The notes: generated by a model not told the origin, from the sequence alone. A stretch of 54,564 nucleotides of DNA from Desulfobulbaceae bacterium (GCA_028718985.1 JAQUKQ010000009.1:1-54564), one strand, 5' to 3'; positions 36,712 through 45,840 are shown, numbered from the stretch's first letter. A program made the numbers and translations.

Positions 36712-37233
36712 TTAGCGCATGAATTTTTCGCGCAGTCGCTCACAGACATGATCAGGAACCAGGCCGCTGACATCGCCACCGTGGCGAGCCACATCCTTGA
36801 TAATGCTCGAACTGATATAGATCCAACGGAAAGCGGTCATCAGAAAAACCGTCTCAACCTCCCTCTCCAGGCGGCGGTTCATCAGGGCCAACTGAAATTC
36901 AAACTCAAAATCCGAGACCGCCCGCATGCCACGCACAATGGCCTTTGCCCCTCGCCGATAGGCATAATCGACCAACAATCCATCGACCGAATTGACCTCA
37001 ACCCGAGTTTCATCAGCCGGAAAACAGTCGCGGATCATCTGCAAGCGTTCCTCGACAGAGAAAGTCGGCGTCTTGGTAGGATTTTTCGCCACCGCCACCA
37101 CAACCCGGTCAAAAAGGTGCAAAGCCCGCTGAATGATATCCAAATGCCCCATGGTGATTGGATCAAAGGTGCCGGGATAGACTGCCACTCGATCGGCTGT
37201 CTTTTCTGCTAAGAAGGGTTCATAGGTTATCAT
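36712..37233 (-). CDS. coaD: Phosphopantetheine adenylyltransferase
   Basis: A 173-residue enzyme of coenzyme A synthesis, converting 4'-phosphopantetheine and ATP into dephospho-CoA. The nucleotidyltransferase signature is seen as YPGTFDPITMGHLDII, and ISSSIIK near the end is the family's C-terminal ATP-binding motif. Length matches the family (about 160), with a short N-terminal extension; the alternative start is not obvious. The start overlaps the rsmD end by 4 bases, so the genes are coupled. rsmD-coaD is a widespread bacterial pair. Confidence 0.95.
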   Translation of the reverse strand: MITYEPFLAEKTADRVAVYPGTFDPITMGHLDIIQRALHLFDRVVVAVAKNPTKTPTFSVEERLQMIRDCFPADETRVEVNSVDGLLVDYAYRRGAKAIVRGMRAVSDFEFEFQLALMNRRLEREVETVFLMTAFRWIYISSSIIKDVARHGGDVSGLVPDHVCERLREKFMR

Positions 37234-37859
37234 GCGTGAATTTCCTTATCGTCGGGACCAGCAATCCCCTTTTCGTAGAGCCAAAAGCCTGTATCCCCGT
37301 AGGAGCGACGGTCGTAGCACAAAAGCACACTGACTGCTTCAGGCAAGCTCTCGGCACTATCATCTTCAAAGACAACCGTTGTCCTCTCGCCCACAAGCCC
37401 TTCTGCAAGGAGGGCACTGAGCAGTCTCTCTCCTTGTCCCTGTCGATAGGGCGGGTCGAGAAAGATGAGATCAAAGACCGGCGCCTGTAGCCCACCTGTA
37501 GACGATCGCTCCAGCCCCAACTTTCGCCAAAAAAAAAGGCTTTTCAGCAGATCATGCCGAACGACATGAGCCTTTGCTGAAAAGCCACAAACTGCAATAT
37601 TTTTCCGTATCAAATCCAATGATATAGAGCTGTTATCAACAAGGACAGCCTCCCTGGCACCGCGACTCAAAGCCTCAAGAGCAAAAGCGCCAGTGCCGGC
37701 AAAAAGGTCGAGGACGGCAGCCCCCTCGATAAACTCCCATCCCAAGATATTGAACAAGGCCTCCCTGGCACGGTCGGCCGTTGGCCGAATGGAGGCACCA
37801 CCACGACTGCCCGGTGTAAAAAGCTTTCTCCCCCTGGCGCTACCGGCGATAATTCGCAA
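37230..37859 (-). CDS. rsmD: 16S rRNA (guanine966-N2)-methyltransferase
   Basis: A 209-residue methyltransferase. It opens with MRIIAGSARGRKL, the usual RsmD start, has RPTADRAREALFNIL, the SAM motif VLDLFAGTGAFALEAL, and the catalytic LIFLDPPYRQG (the N/DPPY motif). It modifies G966 of 16S rRNA in the assembling small subunit. It sits 3 bases after asd and overlaps coaD by 4 bases. Confidence 0.93.
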   Translation of the reverse strand: MRIIAGSARGRKLFTPGSRGGASIRPTADRAREALFNILGWEFIEGAAVLDLFAGTGAFALEALSRGAREAVLVDNSSISLDLIRKNIAVCGFSAKAHVVRHDLLKSLFFWRKLGLERSSTGGLQAPVFDLIFLDPPYRQGQGERLLSALLAEGLVGERTTVVFEDDSAESLPEAVSVLLCYDRRSYGDTGFWLYEKGIAGPDDKEIHA

Positions 37860-37862
37860 AGT

Positions 37863-38891
37863 CTACAGATAATCCTTGATCAAAATCTCGGCAATCTGCA
37901 CCGCATTCAAGGCCGCACCTTTCAGAATATTGTCGGCCACGACCCAGAGGTTGATCCCGTTGGCAATGGTCTCATCTTCACGGATGCGGCCAACCATAGT
38001 CTCAAATTTCCCGGCACAATCAATTGCCAGCGGATAGACGGAGTTCGCCGGATCATCCACTAACTTGACGCCAGGGGCCTTGGCCATCAAGGCCTTAACT
38101 TCGGCGGCGCTAATCTTTTTTATGGTCTCGACATTGACCGCTTCGGAGTGGCCATAAAACACCGGGACCCGCACCGTCGTGGCGGTAACCGCGACCTTCT
38201 TATCTTCAAAGATTTTCATGGTCTCGTTGACCATCTTCATCTCTTCCTTGGTGTAGCCGTTCTCTAAGAAACTGTCGATCTGCGGCAGGCAATTAAAGGC
38301 GATCTGATGGGGATAGACCTTATGCGTAATCGGATTAGCCGCCACCCAGTCACGAACCTGCCGCTCCAACTCCTCAATAGCCTTGGCCCCGGTGCCGGAA
38401 ACCGCCTGATAAGTAGAGACGACAATACGCTTGATGCCGACCGCATCATAAATCGGCTTCAACGCCACCAACATCTGGATGGTTGAGCAGTTCGGGTTAG
38501 CGATGATGCCACGCTTGGTGTACTGCGCTATCGCATGAGCATTGACCTCAGGCACCACCAAGGGCACCTCAGGATCCATGCGGTAGGCGCTGGAATTATC
38601 AACCACCACCGCCCCGGCTGCTGCCGCGGCGGGGGCAAAGGTTAAGGACCTGTCGCCGCCTGCCGAAAACAGGGCAACATCGATACCAGCAAAGGAATCC
38701 GTGGTCATCTCTTGGACAGCTATCTCCTTGCCCTTGAAAGTCAACTTCTTACCCACCGATCTGGCAGAGGCCAAAAGCCGCAACTCATTGATCGGAAAAT
38801 CCCGCCGGGCCAAGGTCTCAAGCATAGCGCCGCCAACGGCACCTGTGGCACCCGCCACCGCAACGTTAAAATGTGTCTTCTTTGCTGCCAT
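37863..38891 (-). CDS. asd: Aspartate-semialdehyde dehydrogenase
   Basis: A 342-residue NADPH enzyme that reduces aspartyl phosphate to aspartate semialdehyde, the branch point to lysine, methionine, threonine and diaminopimelate. The NADP-binding loop is AGATGAVGGAML, the active-site Cys is in NPNCSTIQML, and VSTYQAVSGTGAKAIEEL follows, as in bacterial Asd. It lies 3 bases before rsmD and 84 bases after leuA. The length matches the family. Confidence 0.95.
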   Translation of the reverse strand: MAAKKTHFNVAVAGATGAVGGAMLETLARRDFPINELRLLASARSVGKKLTFKGKEIAVQEMTTDSFAGIDVALFSAGGDRSLTFAPAAAAAGAVVVDNSSAYRMDPEVPLVVPEVNAHAIAQYTKRGIIANPNCSTIQMLVALKPIYDAVGIKRIVVSTYQAVSGTGAKAIEELERQVRDWVAANPITHKVYPHQIAFNCLPQIDSFLENGYTKEEMKMVNETMKIFEDKKVAVTATTVRVPVFYGHSEAVNVETIKKISAAEVKALMAKAPGVKLVDDPANSVYPLAIDCAGKFETMVGRIREDETIANGINLWVVADNILKGAALNAVQIAEILIKDYL

Positions 38892-38956
38892 TTCTTTCTC
38901 TCCTGTGGAGGCAACCCGTCAGGTCGCCCATGGTCATCGGTGATTATATCCTTAGG

Positions 38957-38971
38957 CGAGGCACTGCCTCG
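38957..38971. terminator. Short hairpin downstream of leuA
   Basis: CGAGGCA-C-TGCCTCG is a perfect 7-bp inverted repeat 4 bases beyond the leuA stop on the minus strand. No T-tract follows, so it is weak as a terminator and may just mark a message end or a processing site. Confidence 0.3.
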
Positions 38972-38975
38972 TCCC

Positions 38976-40517
38976 CTACCCTTTATGCTTCAAATATTCT
39001 AAACGATTCAGGCCATTGAGATAGGCCTTGGCAGCGGCGGTAACGATATCCGGATCAGCACCCTGGCCTAAAACGATCTTGCCGTTATCCTCAATCCTGA
39101 CCATCACCTCACCCTGGGCATCGGTGCCGCCGGTGATCGAACTCACGGCGAAGTAAAGCAGCGTGCTTCGGGTGCCGGTCAGATTGGCAATAGCCCTAAA
39201 TGTCGCGTCAATAGGGCCAACCCCGAGGGCCGAACCTTTGACCTCCTCACCATTGACCTTCAACAACACGGCCGAAGTCGGCAGTGTCTTACTGCCGCTC
39301 ATCGCTCCTAACGACAACAGTTCGAAGGACTCCGGCACTCGAAAGATCTCATCCATCATGATGGCTTCAAGATCTTCGTCAAACATGTCCTTCTTAACAT
39401 CAGCCACCTCTTTGAAACGCTTGAACACCCGGTCAAGCTCGTCATCCTTCAGGGTGTACCCCAAAGTAGCAACCCGGTCTTTCAAGGCGTGACGGCCAGA
39501 GTGCTTACCCAACACCAAGGTGCCGGTACTCAGACCGACATCACACGGATTCATGATCTCATAGGTATTACGGTTTTTGAGCATACCATCCTGATGAATT
39601 CCGGACTCATGGGCAAAGGCGTTGGCCCCGACGATCGCCTTGTTTGGCTGCACCATCATGCCGGTGATGGTACTGACCATACGGCTGGTCGGATGAATAT
39701 GCTCGGTAACGATATCGGTGCGGACATTGATTTGATCGGCCCGGGTCCGCACCGCCATGACCACCTCCTCCATGGCGGTGTTGCCGGCCCGCTCACCAAT
39801 GCCATTCATGGTGCACTCGATCTGGCGCGCCCCAGCCTTCACCGCAGCCAGGGAATTAGCCACCGCCAAGCCTAAATCATTGTGACAATGGACGCTGATG
39901 ATCGCCTTGTTGATGCTTGGGATATGGCTCATCAGATAGGCAATCTTAGCACCAAATTCGTCGGGCACAGCATAGCCCGTGGTGTCGGGGAAATTCAAGA
40001 CCCGCGCTCCTGCTTTGATCACAGCCTCAAAAACCGTGCATACGAAATCGAGATCACTGCGCGAGGCATCCTCTGCCGAGAACTCAATGTTTGAGGTATA
40101 CTGCGCGGCATGCTTGACCGAGGCTACCGCCAACTCCAGGACCTGCTCCCGGCTCATCTTGAGCTTATGCTGCAGATGGATGTCGGAGGTGGCGAGGAAG
40201 GTATGAATCCTGGGGTTTTCACCATTCTTCAAGGCCTCCCAAGCAGTATCGATATCTTTTTGATTGCAGCGGGCGAGCCCTGCTACCTGAATACCGCGCA
40301 CATTATCGGCAATATTCTTGACACAACTGAAGTCTCCCTTGGAGGCAATCGGAAAACCTGCCTCGATGATATCGACATTCAGTTTGACAAACTGCTGCGC
40401 CAGCCGGAACTTCTCCTGCATATTCATGCTGGCACCGGGAGACTGTTCCCCATCACGAAGGGTCGTATCAAAGATAAAAACCTTCTCTCGACCCTGATTT
40501 TGCTCTACCATGCTCAT
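38976..40517 (-). CDS. leuA: 2-isopropylmalate synthase
   Basis: A 513-residue enzyme, first step of leucine synthesis, joining acetyl-CoA and 2-oxoisovalerate. I chose the ATG at 40517 because GGAGG lies 8 bases upstream; an open frame extends 16 codons further but without a matching ribosome site. The HMGL-like catalytic core begins [13 protein letters not shown] and includes [21 protein letters not shown]; the C-terminal leucine-binding regulatory domain (about 385-510) is complete, so feedback control is likely. It belongs to the run of amino-acid genes ilvB, ilvH, psd, leuA, asd. Confidence 0.95.
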   Translation of the reverse strand: MSMVEQNQGREKVFIFDTTLRDGEQSPGASMNMQEKFRLAQQFVKLNVDIIEAGFPIASKGDFSCVKNIADNVRGIQVAGLARCNQKDIDTAWEALKNGENPRIHTFLATSDIHLQHKLKMSREQVLELAVASVKHAAQYTSNIEFSAEDASRSDLDFVCTVFEAVIKAGARVLNFPDTTGYAVPDEFGAKIAYLMSHIPSINKAIISVHCHNDLGLAVANSLAAVKAGARQIECTMNGIGERAGNTAMEEVVMAVRTRADQINVRTDIVTEHIHPTSRMVSTITGMMVQPNKAIVGANAFAHESGIHQDGMLKNRNTYEIMNPCDVGLSTGTLVLGKHSGRHALKDRVATLGYTLKDDELDRVFKRFKEVADVKKDMFDEDLEAIMMDEIFRVPESFELLSLGAMSGSKTLPTSAVLLKVNGEEVKGSALGVGPIDATFRAIANLTGTRSTLLYFAVSSITGGTDAQGEVMVRIEDNGKIVLGQGADPDIVTAAAKAYLNGLNRLEYLKHKG

Positions 40518-40580
40518 CGATTCATCCTCCACCAAAGACAACCCCTTGGGCCCTAACTTTTTCAATCCCCACGCATGCTA

Positions 40581-41231
40581 TCATACGGCGTCAAACCGTC
40601 CAAGGATTGTCTGACCAGCCTTGACACGCTGTCCCATGCTCACCTCAAGCCGCAACTCGAGCGGCAGGTAAAGATCAACCCGTGAGCCAAAGCGGATCAG
40701 CCCAAAACGAGCCCCTTTCCTCAACACATCACCCTTCTCGGCCCAACAGACAATTCGTCTGGCAATCAAGCCTGCCATCTGCACAAAGGCCATCTGCCGT
40801 CCTGGCCCGCCATCAAGCACCACGGCACAAGTCTCATTTTCCAGCCCCGCACGGGGGGAGTCGGCCGAATAGAATTTCCCCGGAGAATAGACAATCCTCT
40901 CAACCTGCCCGGGAAAGGGAACACGATTGACATGCACATCAAAAACATTCATGAAGATACTGACTTTCTGGACACGGGCCTTCAGATAGCGATCGTCAAC
41001 AACCTGCTCAACAAGAATGATCCTGCCATCGGCCGGTGACACCAGGGCTGTCGCATCATCAGGCACCACCCGCGAAGGATCGCGGAAGAAATAGAGCGTA
41101 AAGCTAGTAATTGCCATGCCAATCAGCGTCACCGCCACGTTATCGAGCAGAGCCGCGATAAGCGTGGCAAACGCGGCAAACAAAATGAATGGGGTCCCTT
41201 CAAGGGCGACAGGAATACGGGTAATTTTCAT
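40581..41231 (-). CDS. psd: Phosphatidylserine decarboxylase, short proenzyme form
   Basis: A 216-residue protein of the short (archaetidylserine-type) family, which makes phosphatidylethanolamine. Two hydrophobic N-terminal segments are followed by VSPADGRIILVE, FMNVFDVHVNRVPFPG and RFGSRVDLYLP; the Gly-Ser is the self-cleavage site that generates the pyruvoyl group. In many anaerobic Gram-negatives psd is next to pssA; here leuA follows 63 bases on and pssA is not present in this window. Confidence 0.93.
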   Translation of the reverse strand: MKITRIPVALEGTPFILFAAFATLIAALLDNVAVTLIGMAITSFTLYFFRDPSRVVPDDATALVSPADGRIILVEQVVDDRYLKARVQKVSIFMNVFDVHVNRVPFPGQVERIVYSPGKFYSADSPRAGLENETCAVVLDGGPGRQMAFVQMAGLIARRIVCWAEKGDVLRKGARFGLIRFGSRVDLYLPLELRLEVSMGQRVKAGQTILGRFDAV

Positions 41232-41334
41232 AATAACAGTGAGTTACGTTACAAACAGATCCTCTCCACAAGGCGTTCAATCACCAACGGAGGATGCCCC
41301 GAAAAGGCCTAAAGATAAAACTGGCTACAGAAAT

Positions 41335-41370
41335 ACAAAAGCACTACTTTTTGCTAAGTAGTGCTTTTGT
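41335..41370 (-). terminator. Terminator-like hairpin after ilvH
   Basis: ACAAAAGCACTAC (41335-41347) and GTAGTGCTTTTGT (41358-41370) form a perfect 13-bp stem around a 10-base loop. On the minus strand it follows the ilvH stop by 30 bases and the stem ends in CTTTTGT-ATTTC, giving a modest U-rich tail. It probably ends the ilvBH message and separates it from psd. Confidence 0.7.
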
Positions 41371-41400
41371 AGTGTCGTCAAAAACAGCAAGAAAGGGGAC

Positions 41401-41880
41401 TTACTTTACCGCCCTGGTCATGGCAACCGCCCCAGTCCGAACAATCTCCTGGATGCCGATCGGCCGCAGGATATCTATGATGGCCTTAATCTTGGTCTGG
41501 CTACCGGTGACTTCAACGACATAGCTCTTCGGGCTGACGTCTACCACCTTGCCACGGAAGATATCGATCACGCGCAGCACCTCCGCCCGCGTCGAGGCTT
41601 CAGCCTTTACCCGAATCAACGCCATCTCACGATCCACATATTCATGCTCGCTCATGTCGGTGACCTTGATGACATCGATCAATTTATGGAGCTGTTTGGT
41701 AATCTGCTCAATGATACTCTCGTCACCGCTAGTCACCAACGTCAAGCAAGAGACCTCTTTTTCGATGGTAGGGGCTACCGTCAAGCTCTCAATATTGAAA
41801 CCGCGGCCACTGAACAATCCCGTCACCCGAGAGAGCACTCCAGGCTTATTTTGCAATAGTACCGATAATGTATGTCTCAT
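41401..41880 (-). CDS. ilvH: Acetolactate synthase small (regulatory) subunit
   Basis: A 159-residue regulatory subunit starting at the ATG at 41880 (AGGG 7 bases upstream); the frame is open for 10 more codons that the family does not have. The ACT domain shows HTLSVLLQNKPGVLSRVTGLFSGRGFNIESLTV-type content, with NKPGVLSRV and the valine-binding region intact; the C-terminal domain ends with IVRTGAVAMTR. It binds valine and boosts the IlvB large subunit. The length matches IlvH/IlvN long forms (about 160). Confidence 0.95.
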   Translation of the reverse strand: MRHTLSVLLQNKPGVLSRVTGLFSGRGFNIESLTVAPTIEKEVSCLTLVTSGDESIIEQITKQLHKLIDVIKVTDMSEHEYVDREMALIRVKAEASTRAEVLRVIDIFRGKVVDVSPKSYVVEVTGSQTKIKAIIDILRPIGIQEIVRTGAVAMTRAVK

Positions 41881-41969
41881 GTCTTTACCCTGAATCCGGC
41901 ATGCCGGCATATAGTTTAAAAAAGGAACCTCGACTTCCTAAGAAAGGCTGGGGAAAGCCGCCCCGTTCG

Positions 41970-43670
41970 TTACACCAATAACATCTCCGTGGTCGCCTTA
42001 CCTGCCGGCACCATCGGATACACACCCTCTTCTCGACTAATCAGAAAGTCCATGATGACCGTATTTTTGGTAGCCAAAGCCTCCTTGATCACCGGCTCGA
42101 CCTCACTCGGCTTGGTCGCCCGCAGGCCAACCGCGCCATAGGCCTGAGCAAGCAAGACAAAGTCAGGGGCAACATCCAATATCGTACCGGAATACTGTTT
42201 ATCATAAAACAGCTCTTGCCACTGCCGAACCATACCAAGGTAGTGATTGTTCAAAATAGCGATCTTCACCGGGCACTTATACTGCCTGGCGGTTGCCAAC
42301 TCCTGAATATTCATCTGAATACTGCCATCGCCAGCGATATCGATGACAACTTTATCGGGTGCTGCCATCTGCGCACCGATGGAGGCAGGAAAGCCGTAAC
42401 CCATGACACCAAGGCCACCGGATGTCATCCACTGATTGGGCTTATCGAACTGATAGAATTGTGCCGCCCACATTTGATTCTGGCCAACCTCTGTGCAGAT
42501 GATGGCATCTCCACCGGTCAACTCGTGCAGTTTTTGCACTACGAACTGAGGCTTGATGATATCGGTCTCTTCAACGTAGCTCAAGGGGTGCGCCGTTTTC
42601 CATTCCTTGATCTGCGCCAGCCACGGATCGTGTTTGGCGTGTACCGCTTTAAGATTCACATCTGGCGAGGAATCAAACCAGCGATTCATGTCCGCCAAGG
42701 CCTTTTTACAATCGGCCACAATCGGCACATGCACCTTAACATTCTTGCTGATCGACGAAGGATCGATATCGATATGAATAATCTTGGCATGGGGCGCAAA
42801 GGCGGCAATCTTGCCGGTTACCCGATCATCAAACCTGGAGCCAACTGCGATCAGCATATCGCAATGTGCCACCGCCATGTTGGCCGAATAGGTGCCGTGC
42901 ATGCCCAGCATACCCATTGACAGGGAGTCTGAGCCCGGAAAACCACCAAGGCCCATTAAGGTCATGGTGACGGGGATGTTGAGCTTTCTAGCCAACTCCG
43001 TCAGTTCACCGCTGGCCTTGGAGGCGATAATGCCGCCACCGACATAGAGCACCGGTCGACTTGCCTTCATAATCTCCTTGCAGGCCTTATCGATCTGGCC
43101 AGGATGCGGCTCACAGGTGGGGCGATAGGTCCGCATCTGGACAGGCTCTGGCTCTGGGAAGGTCAACTTGCTGGCCATGACGTCCTTGGGCAGATCAATC
43201 AGGACAGGGCCGGGTCGCCCGGTACGGGCAATGTGGAAGGCCTCGCGTATGGTTGGCACCAGATCCTTGACATCTTTCACCAAATAGTTGTGCTTGGTGC
43301 AAGGCCTTGTGATACCGACAATATCAACCTCCTGGAAGGCGTCATTGCCAATCAGACTGGTCGGCACTTGACCAGTAAAGACGACAATCGGGATAGAATC
43401 CAAATAGGCCGAAGCAATACCGGTTACCGTATTAGTAGCCCCAGGGCCTGAAGTGGCCAGCGCCACGCCGACATCTCCCTTGACGCGTGCATAGGCATCG
43501 GCGGCATGCACTGCCGCCTGCTCGTGCCGTACCAGAACATGGGTAATCTCGGGAGTGCGCAATAACTCGTCATAAATATCGATGATCGCCCCGCCGGGGT
43601 AACCAAAGATACAGTCCACATTTTGTTCTTTCAGGCATTTCATCAAGGCCTGACAGCCTGTAATTTGCAT
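41970..43670 (-). CDS. ilvB: Acetolactate synthase large (catalytic) subunit
   Basis: A 566-residue thiamine-diphosphate enzyme that joins two pyruvates or pyruvate and 2-oxobutyrate at the start of branched-chain amino acid synthesis. The ATG at 43670 (QITGCQALM...) is preferred over one 21 codons upstream since it matches the family start. The three regions are visible: the N-terminal PYR domain (CIFGYPGGAIIDIYDEL, with Glu in RHEQAAVHAADAYAR), a central FAD-type domain, and the ThDP-binding GDGSIQMNIQELATA loop. It is followed 89 bases later by ilvH. ilvC is not between them or next to them. Confidence 0.95.
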   Translation of the reverse strand: MQITGCQALMKCLKEQNVDCIFGYPGGAIIDIYDELLRTPEITHVLVRHEQAAVHAADAYARVKGDVGVALATSGPGATNTVTGIASAYLDSIPIVVFTGQVPTSLIGNDAFQEVDIVGITRPCTKHNYLVKDVKDLVPTIREAFHIARTGRPGPVLIDLPKDVMASKLTFPEPEPVQMRTYRPTCEPHPGQIDKACKEIMKASRPVLYVGGGIIASKASGELTELARKLNIPVTMTLMGLGGFPGSDSLSMGMLGMHGTYSANMAVAHCDMLIAVGSRFDDRVTGKIAAFAPHAKIIHIDIDPSSISKNVKVHVPIVADCKKALADMNRWFDSSPDVNLKAVHAKHDPWLAQIKEWKTAHPLSYVEETDIIKPQFVVQKLHELTGGDAIICTEVGQNQMWAAQFYQFDKPNQWMTSGGLGVMGYGFPASIGAQMAAPDKVVIDIAGDGSIQMNIQELATARQYKCPVKIAILNNHYLGMVRQWQELFYDKQYSGTILDVAPDFVLLAQAYGAVGLRATKPSEVEPVIKEALATKNTVIMDFLISREEGVYPMVPAGKATTEMLLV

Positions 43671-43766
43671 AATTTCTATCCCAGGTACAAACTTCTTTAA
43701 CGGTTTATGAGCGCATTGGCTAAAGCCATACACCCGTCTATTCCTATCATTGTATGGAGTCCGATA

Positions 43767-43794
43767 AATATAGCCGCAATCTGACAGATGTCAA
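43767..43794 (-). promoter_or_regulatory. Sigma70-type promoter of ilvBH
   Basis: On the minus strand TTGACA (43794-43789), a 16-base spacer and TATATT (43772-43767). The expected start is near 43760, leaving a leader of about 90 bases before the ilvB ATG. Both hexamers match the consensus closely. Confidence 0.65.
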
Positions 43795-43832
43795 CTCTGT
43801 TATCAGACGGTATTTCCATTTTTTGGCTAATT

Positions 43833-44021
43833 TTATTGTGCCGCAGCCCCTTTCTTCGGCGAAAAAGACTGGCACTCCATCCCAGAGCTGGCATAAACAA
43901 CCCGGGAGGGCATCTCTTTTGCTTTGAAGTTCAGGGCCCGACAGCCGTAGGGGTGATTGGGCTCATAGGTAATGTAGAAGTGACGGCAGGCCAGACAGTT
44001 GACCGGAGAGGGCGCAGGCAT
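43833..44021 (-). CDS. Small Cys-rich protein (CxxC...GC...C), family often mislabelled uracil-DNA glycosylase
   Basis: A 62-residue protein with four cysteines, Cys9 and Cys12 in NCLACRHFYITYEP, Cys27 in PYGCRALNFK, and Cys50 in GMECQSF, arranged as a zinc or Fe-S knuckle. I recall close relatives in sulfate reducers annotated as uracil-DNA glycosylase, but there is no room for a glycosylase fold or its motifs. The ATG overlaps the stop of the HgdC-like activator gene by one base, so it is co-translated with it. It could be a metal-binding partner of that pair. Confidence 0.75.
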   Translation of the reverse strand: MPAPSPVNCLACRHFYITYEPNHPYGCRALNFKAKEMPSRVVYASSGMECQSFSPKKGAAAQ

Positions 44022-44671
44022 CAGTCAAACTCCGCATAACGGGATAACCCTTTCAGCAGGAGGTAGCGGCCAAGGGGCACGACCTCACACGGCAGGCTAC
44101 CGACAAACACCGGATTCGCGCAAAGACCGCCAGAGAGATACAGCCTGTCGGGAGAACCGCAGAATCGATAGGCGTTTAAGGCAATCCCCTTGATGAGTCT
44201 TGCCACCGCCTCGGAAACCGGCATGCCGGAGATGACCGCGTCGAAGATATGACTCATCCCCAAAACCCCGCAAGTCACCGAGAAGGTGCTCTCCGGCGCC
44301 CCCATCTTTTGGTAGTCCAGGTCGTAATACTTCTCCAATAGTTCGATAGTGAACCCCATCGAGGCCCCGCATTCGGTGTTCCAACCCATGTCCTTTAATT
44401 TACCATCCTTGTAAGCCACGAACTTGATATCCCGGCTGCCGCAATCAAGCAGCACATACTCAGGCTCGGCAATCATCGACTCTCCACCACGTGCCAAGGC
44501 AATCAACTCGTTAACATAGCGATCGGCAAAACGGCGGCCGTTATGTCCGGTAGCCAAATCAACATGCAGGTTGCCGGGCAGCTCTTTGGTCGAGAGGATG
44601 GTCGGTTGACTGCCATCTTCTGCGACATTCAAGAACTTGCAGTAGGATGTTCCGAAATCACCCAGGATCAC
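44021..44671 (-). CDS. BadF/HgdC-like ASKHA ATPase activator
   Basis: A 216-residue protein of the acyl-CoA dehydratase activator (BadF/BadG/HgdC) family. The ATP-binding motifs are GDFGTSYCK at the start, LDCGSRDIK (near 76) and YLSGGLCAN (near 178). The two cysteines that hold the shared [4Fe-4S] cluster at the dimer face in HgdC have likely counterparts: Cys101 in NTECGAS and Cys134 in SVTCGVL. It should use ATP to push a low-potential electron into a partner. It is shorter than HgdC (about 260). Its start overlaps the end of the Cys-rich gene by 4 bases, and no dehydratase subunits are adjacent, so the partner is probably that Cys-rich protein. Confidence 0.85.
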   Translation of the reverse strand: MILGDFGTSYCKFLNVAEDGSQPTILSTKELPGNLHVDLATGHNGRRFADRYVNELIALARGGESMIAEPEYVLLDCGSRDIKFVAYKDGKLKDMGWNTECGASMGFTIELLEKYYDLDYQKMGAPESTFSVTCGVLGMSHIFDAVISGMPVSEAVARLIKGIALNAYRFCGSPDRLYLSGGLCANPVFVGSLPCEVVPLGRYLLLKGLSRYAEFD

Positions 44672-45429
44672 GAAAGGGCTCCGGAGAGTTCGAGAAAGGC
44701 TTGGACTTTGGCCTTGGCGCTGCTGGAGGTGGTGAAATCGACATCCAGATACAGGGCCTGCGGGTGGCGATCGGCCAGAAACTTGGCCAACGCCGTCTTA
44801 GCACAAAAGGATTGAGCAAAGAACACTGTCGGCACCTTGGGGTTGCAATAGGCCTCCAGCACCTCGTCGGCCGGGGTCTTATTCTCCATGCAACGAGTCC
44901 AGCCGTAAATGTGGGTCGTGACGGGAAATGGTTCAAGCAGAGAAAAATCCCTGGGAGGCACCCCCCAGAAGCCGGCCTTCGGTTTGCAGGACTTGAACTG
45001 ACAAGGAGTCACCGTGGCGTACTTGACCCCTTCGGTAATAGCGAGAAGTTTTTCGGTCAGATCCTGGCGAGCCTTACTGATTGGCGTACCACAACCTGCA
45101 ACATCAACATTTCTAGTGCGAATGACCGGAATTGACAGAATCTCCTTCAGGATCGTCGAGACATGCAAGGCGCAGTCGCATTTACCCGGTCCCACGTCAA
45201 TAAAAATAGCATCGAGTTTCAGGTGCAGGGCATTTAGAACCACCGTGCGCAAAATCGCACAATAGACCTTGGGTAACAGTGGCGAAACGCCATCGATGCT
45301 GGCCGTAACCAAACGGGCATCTAAGTCGTGGATAATTACTTTAGCCTCATTTAAGGCACGGATGACCGCAAGCGGCGGCACTCCAACAATGCCAACCGTC
45401 GTAAACCGTGAGATATCGTAATCACCCAT
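44668..45429 (-). CDS. Cys-rich protein of unknown function, putative redox partner of the HgdC-like activator
   Basis: A 253-residue soluble protein that I do not recognise. It has nine cysteines (57, 84, 86, 113, 143, 148, 180, 195 and 209), several in short clusters (GKCDC, TPCQFKSC, WTRCMEN), as expected for an Fe-S protein. Other visible segments are VGIVGVPPLAVIRAL near the N terminus, IFIDVGPGKCD and KAGFWGVPPRDF. No signal peptide or membrane span. It starts 21 bases after crcB and overlaps the activator gene by 4 bases, then the small CxxC protein follows. The context suggests that it is activated by ATP-driven electron transfer. It might be distantly related to acyl-CoA dehydratase D-components, but I see no clear motif for that. 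Confidence 0.7.
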   Translation of the reverse strand: MGDYDISRFTTVGIVGVPPLAVIRALNEAKVIIHDLDARLVTASIDGVSPLLPKVYCAILRTVVLNALHLKLDAIFIDVGPGKCDCALHVSTILKEILSIPVIRTRNVDVAGCGTPISKARQDLTEKLLAITEGVKYATVTPCQFKSCKPKAGFWGVPPRDFSLLEPFPVTTHIYGWTRCMENKTPADEVLEAYCNPKVPTVFFAQSFCAKTALAKFLADRHPQALYLDVDFTTSSSAKAKVQAFLELSGALS

Positions 45430-45450
45430 AACATCGACCCTGCAACAAGC

Positions 45451-45840
45451 CTACAGCTTCCCAGAGAAAAAAAGTTGACGCGCAACACTGAAGCCCACCA
45501 GCACCAAGACAATGCCGACGATATTGCTGACCCCAACATAGCACAGAGCCGTTTTCCACTGCCCAACCTTAAACATCTGCGCCGTCTCCCGACTGAACGA
45601 CGAAAAGGTCGTAAAGCCACCCAAAAGGCCTGTGAAGATAAAGAGCCTGCTCTCGGAGCTGAGATGCACCCCCTCCAAAAGCCCCCAGAGGAGGCCAACC
45701 AGCAATGATCCCAGCAGATTGACGGTCAGGGTTCCTGCCGGGAACTCATGGCCGCCAACTCTCTGCGACAGGAGAAACACACCATGCCGACAGGCAGAGC
45801 CAATCCCCCCACCCAGGATAATGAAAAAAATATTACGCAT
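45451..45840 (-). CDS. crcB: CrcB/Fluc fluoride ion channel
   Basis: A 129-residue, four-span membrane protein. It has GGGIGSACRHGVFLL, the Asn-containing GTLTVNLLGSLLVG, and TGLLGGFTTFSSFSRE, all hallmarks of the Fluc channel that exports fluoride as a dual-topology dimer. I take the ATG at 45840; a TTG 18 bases upstream is possible. I saw no fluoride riboswitch upstream. It is the first gene of the minus-strand series leading into the Cys-rich and activator genes. Confidence 0.93.
   Translation of the reverse strand: MRNIFFIILGGGIGSACRHGVFLLSQRVGGHEFPAGTLTVNLLGSLLVGLLWGLLEGVHLSSESRLFIFTGLLGGFTTFSSFSRETAQMFKVGQWKTALCYVGVSNIVGIVLVLVGFSVARQLFFSGKL

Noticed and set aside
43697-43750. A 17-codon open frame in the ilvB leader with a few Ile and Leu codons
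   Set aside because: Ile and Leu codons are not clearly enriched and only about 30 bases separate it from ilvB, leaving no room for an attenuator hairpin.
43833-44021. Uracil-DNA glycosylase annotation for the 62-residue protein
   Set aside because: Too short and lacks the glycosylase motifs; the label is from family misannotation.
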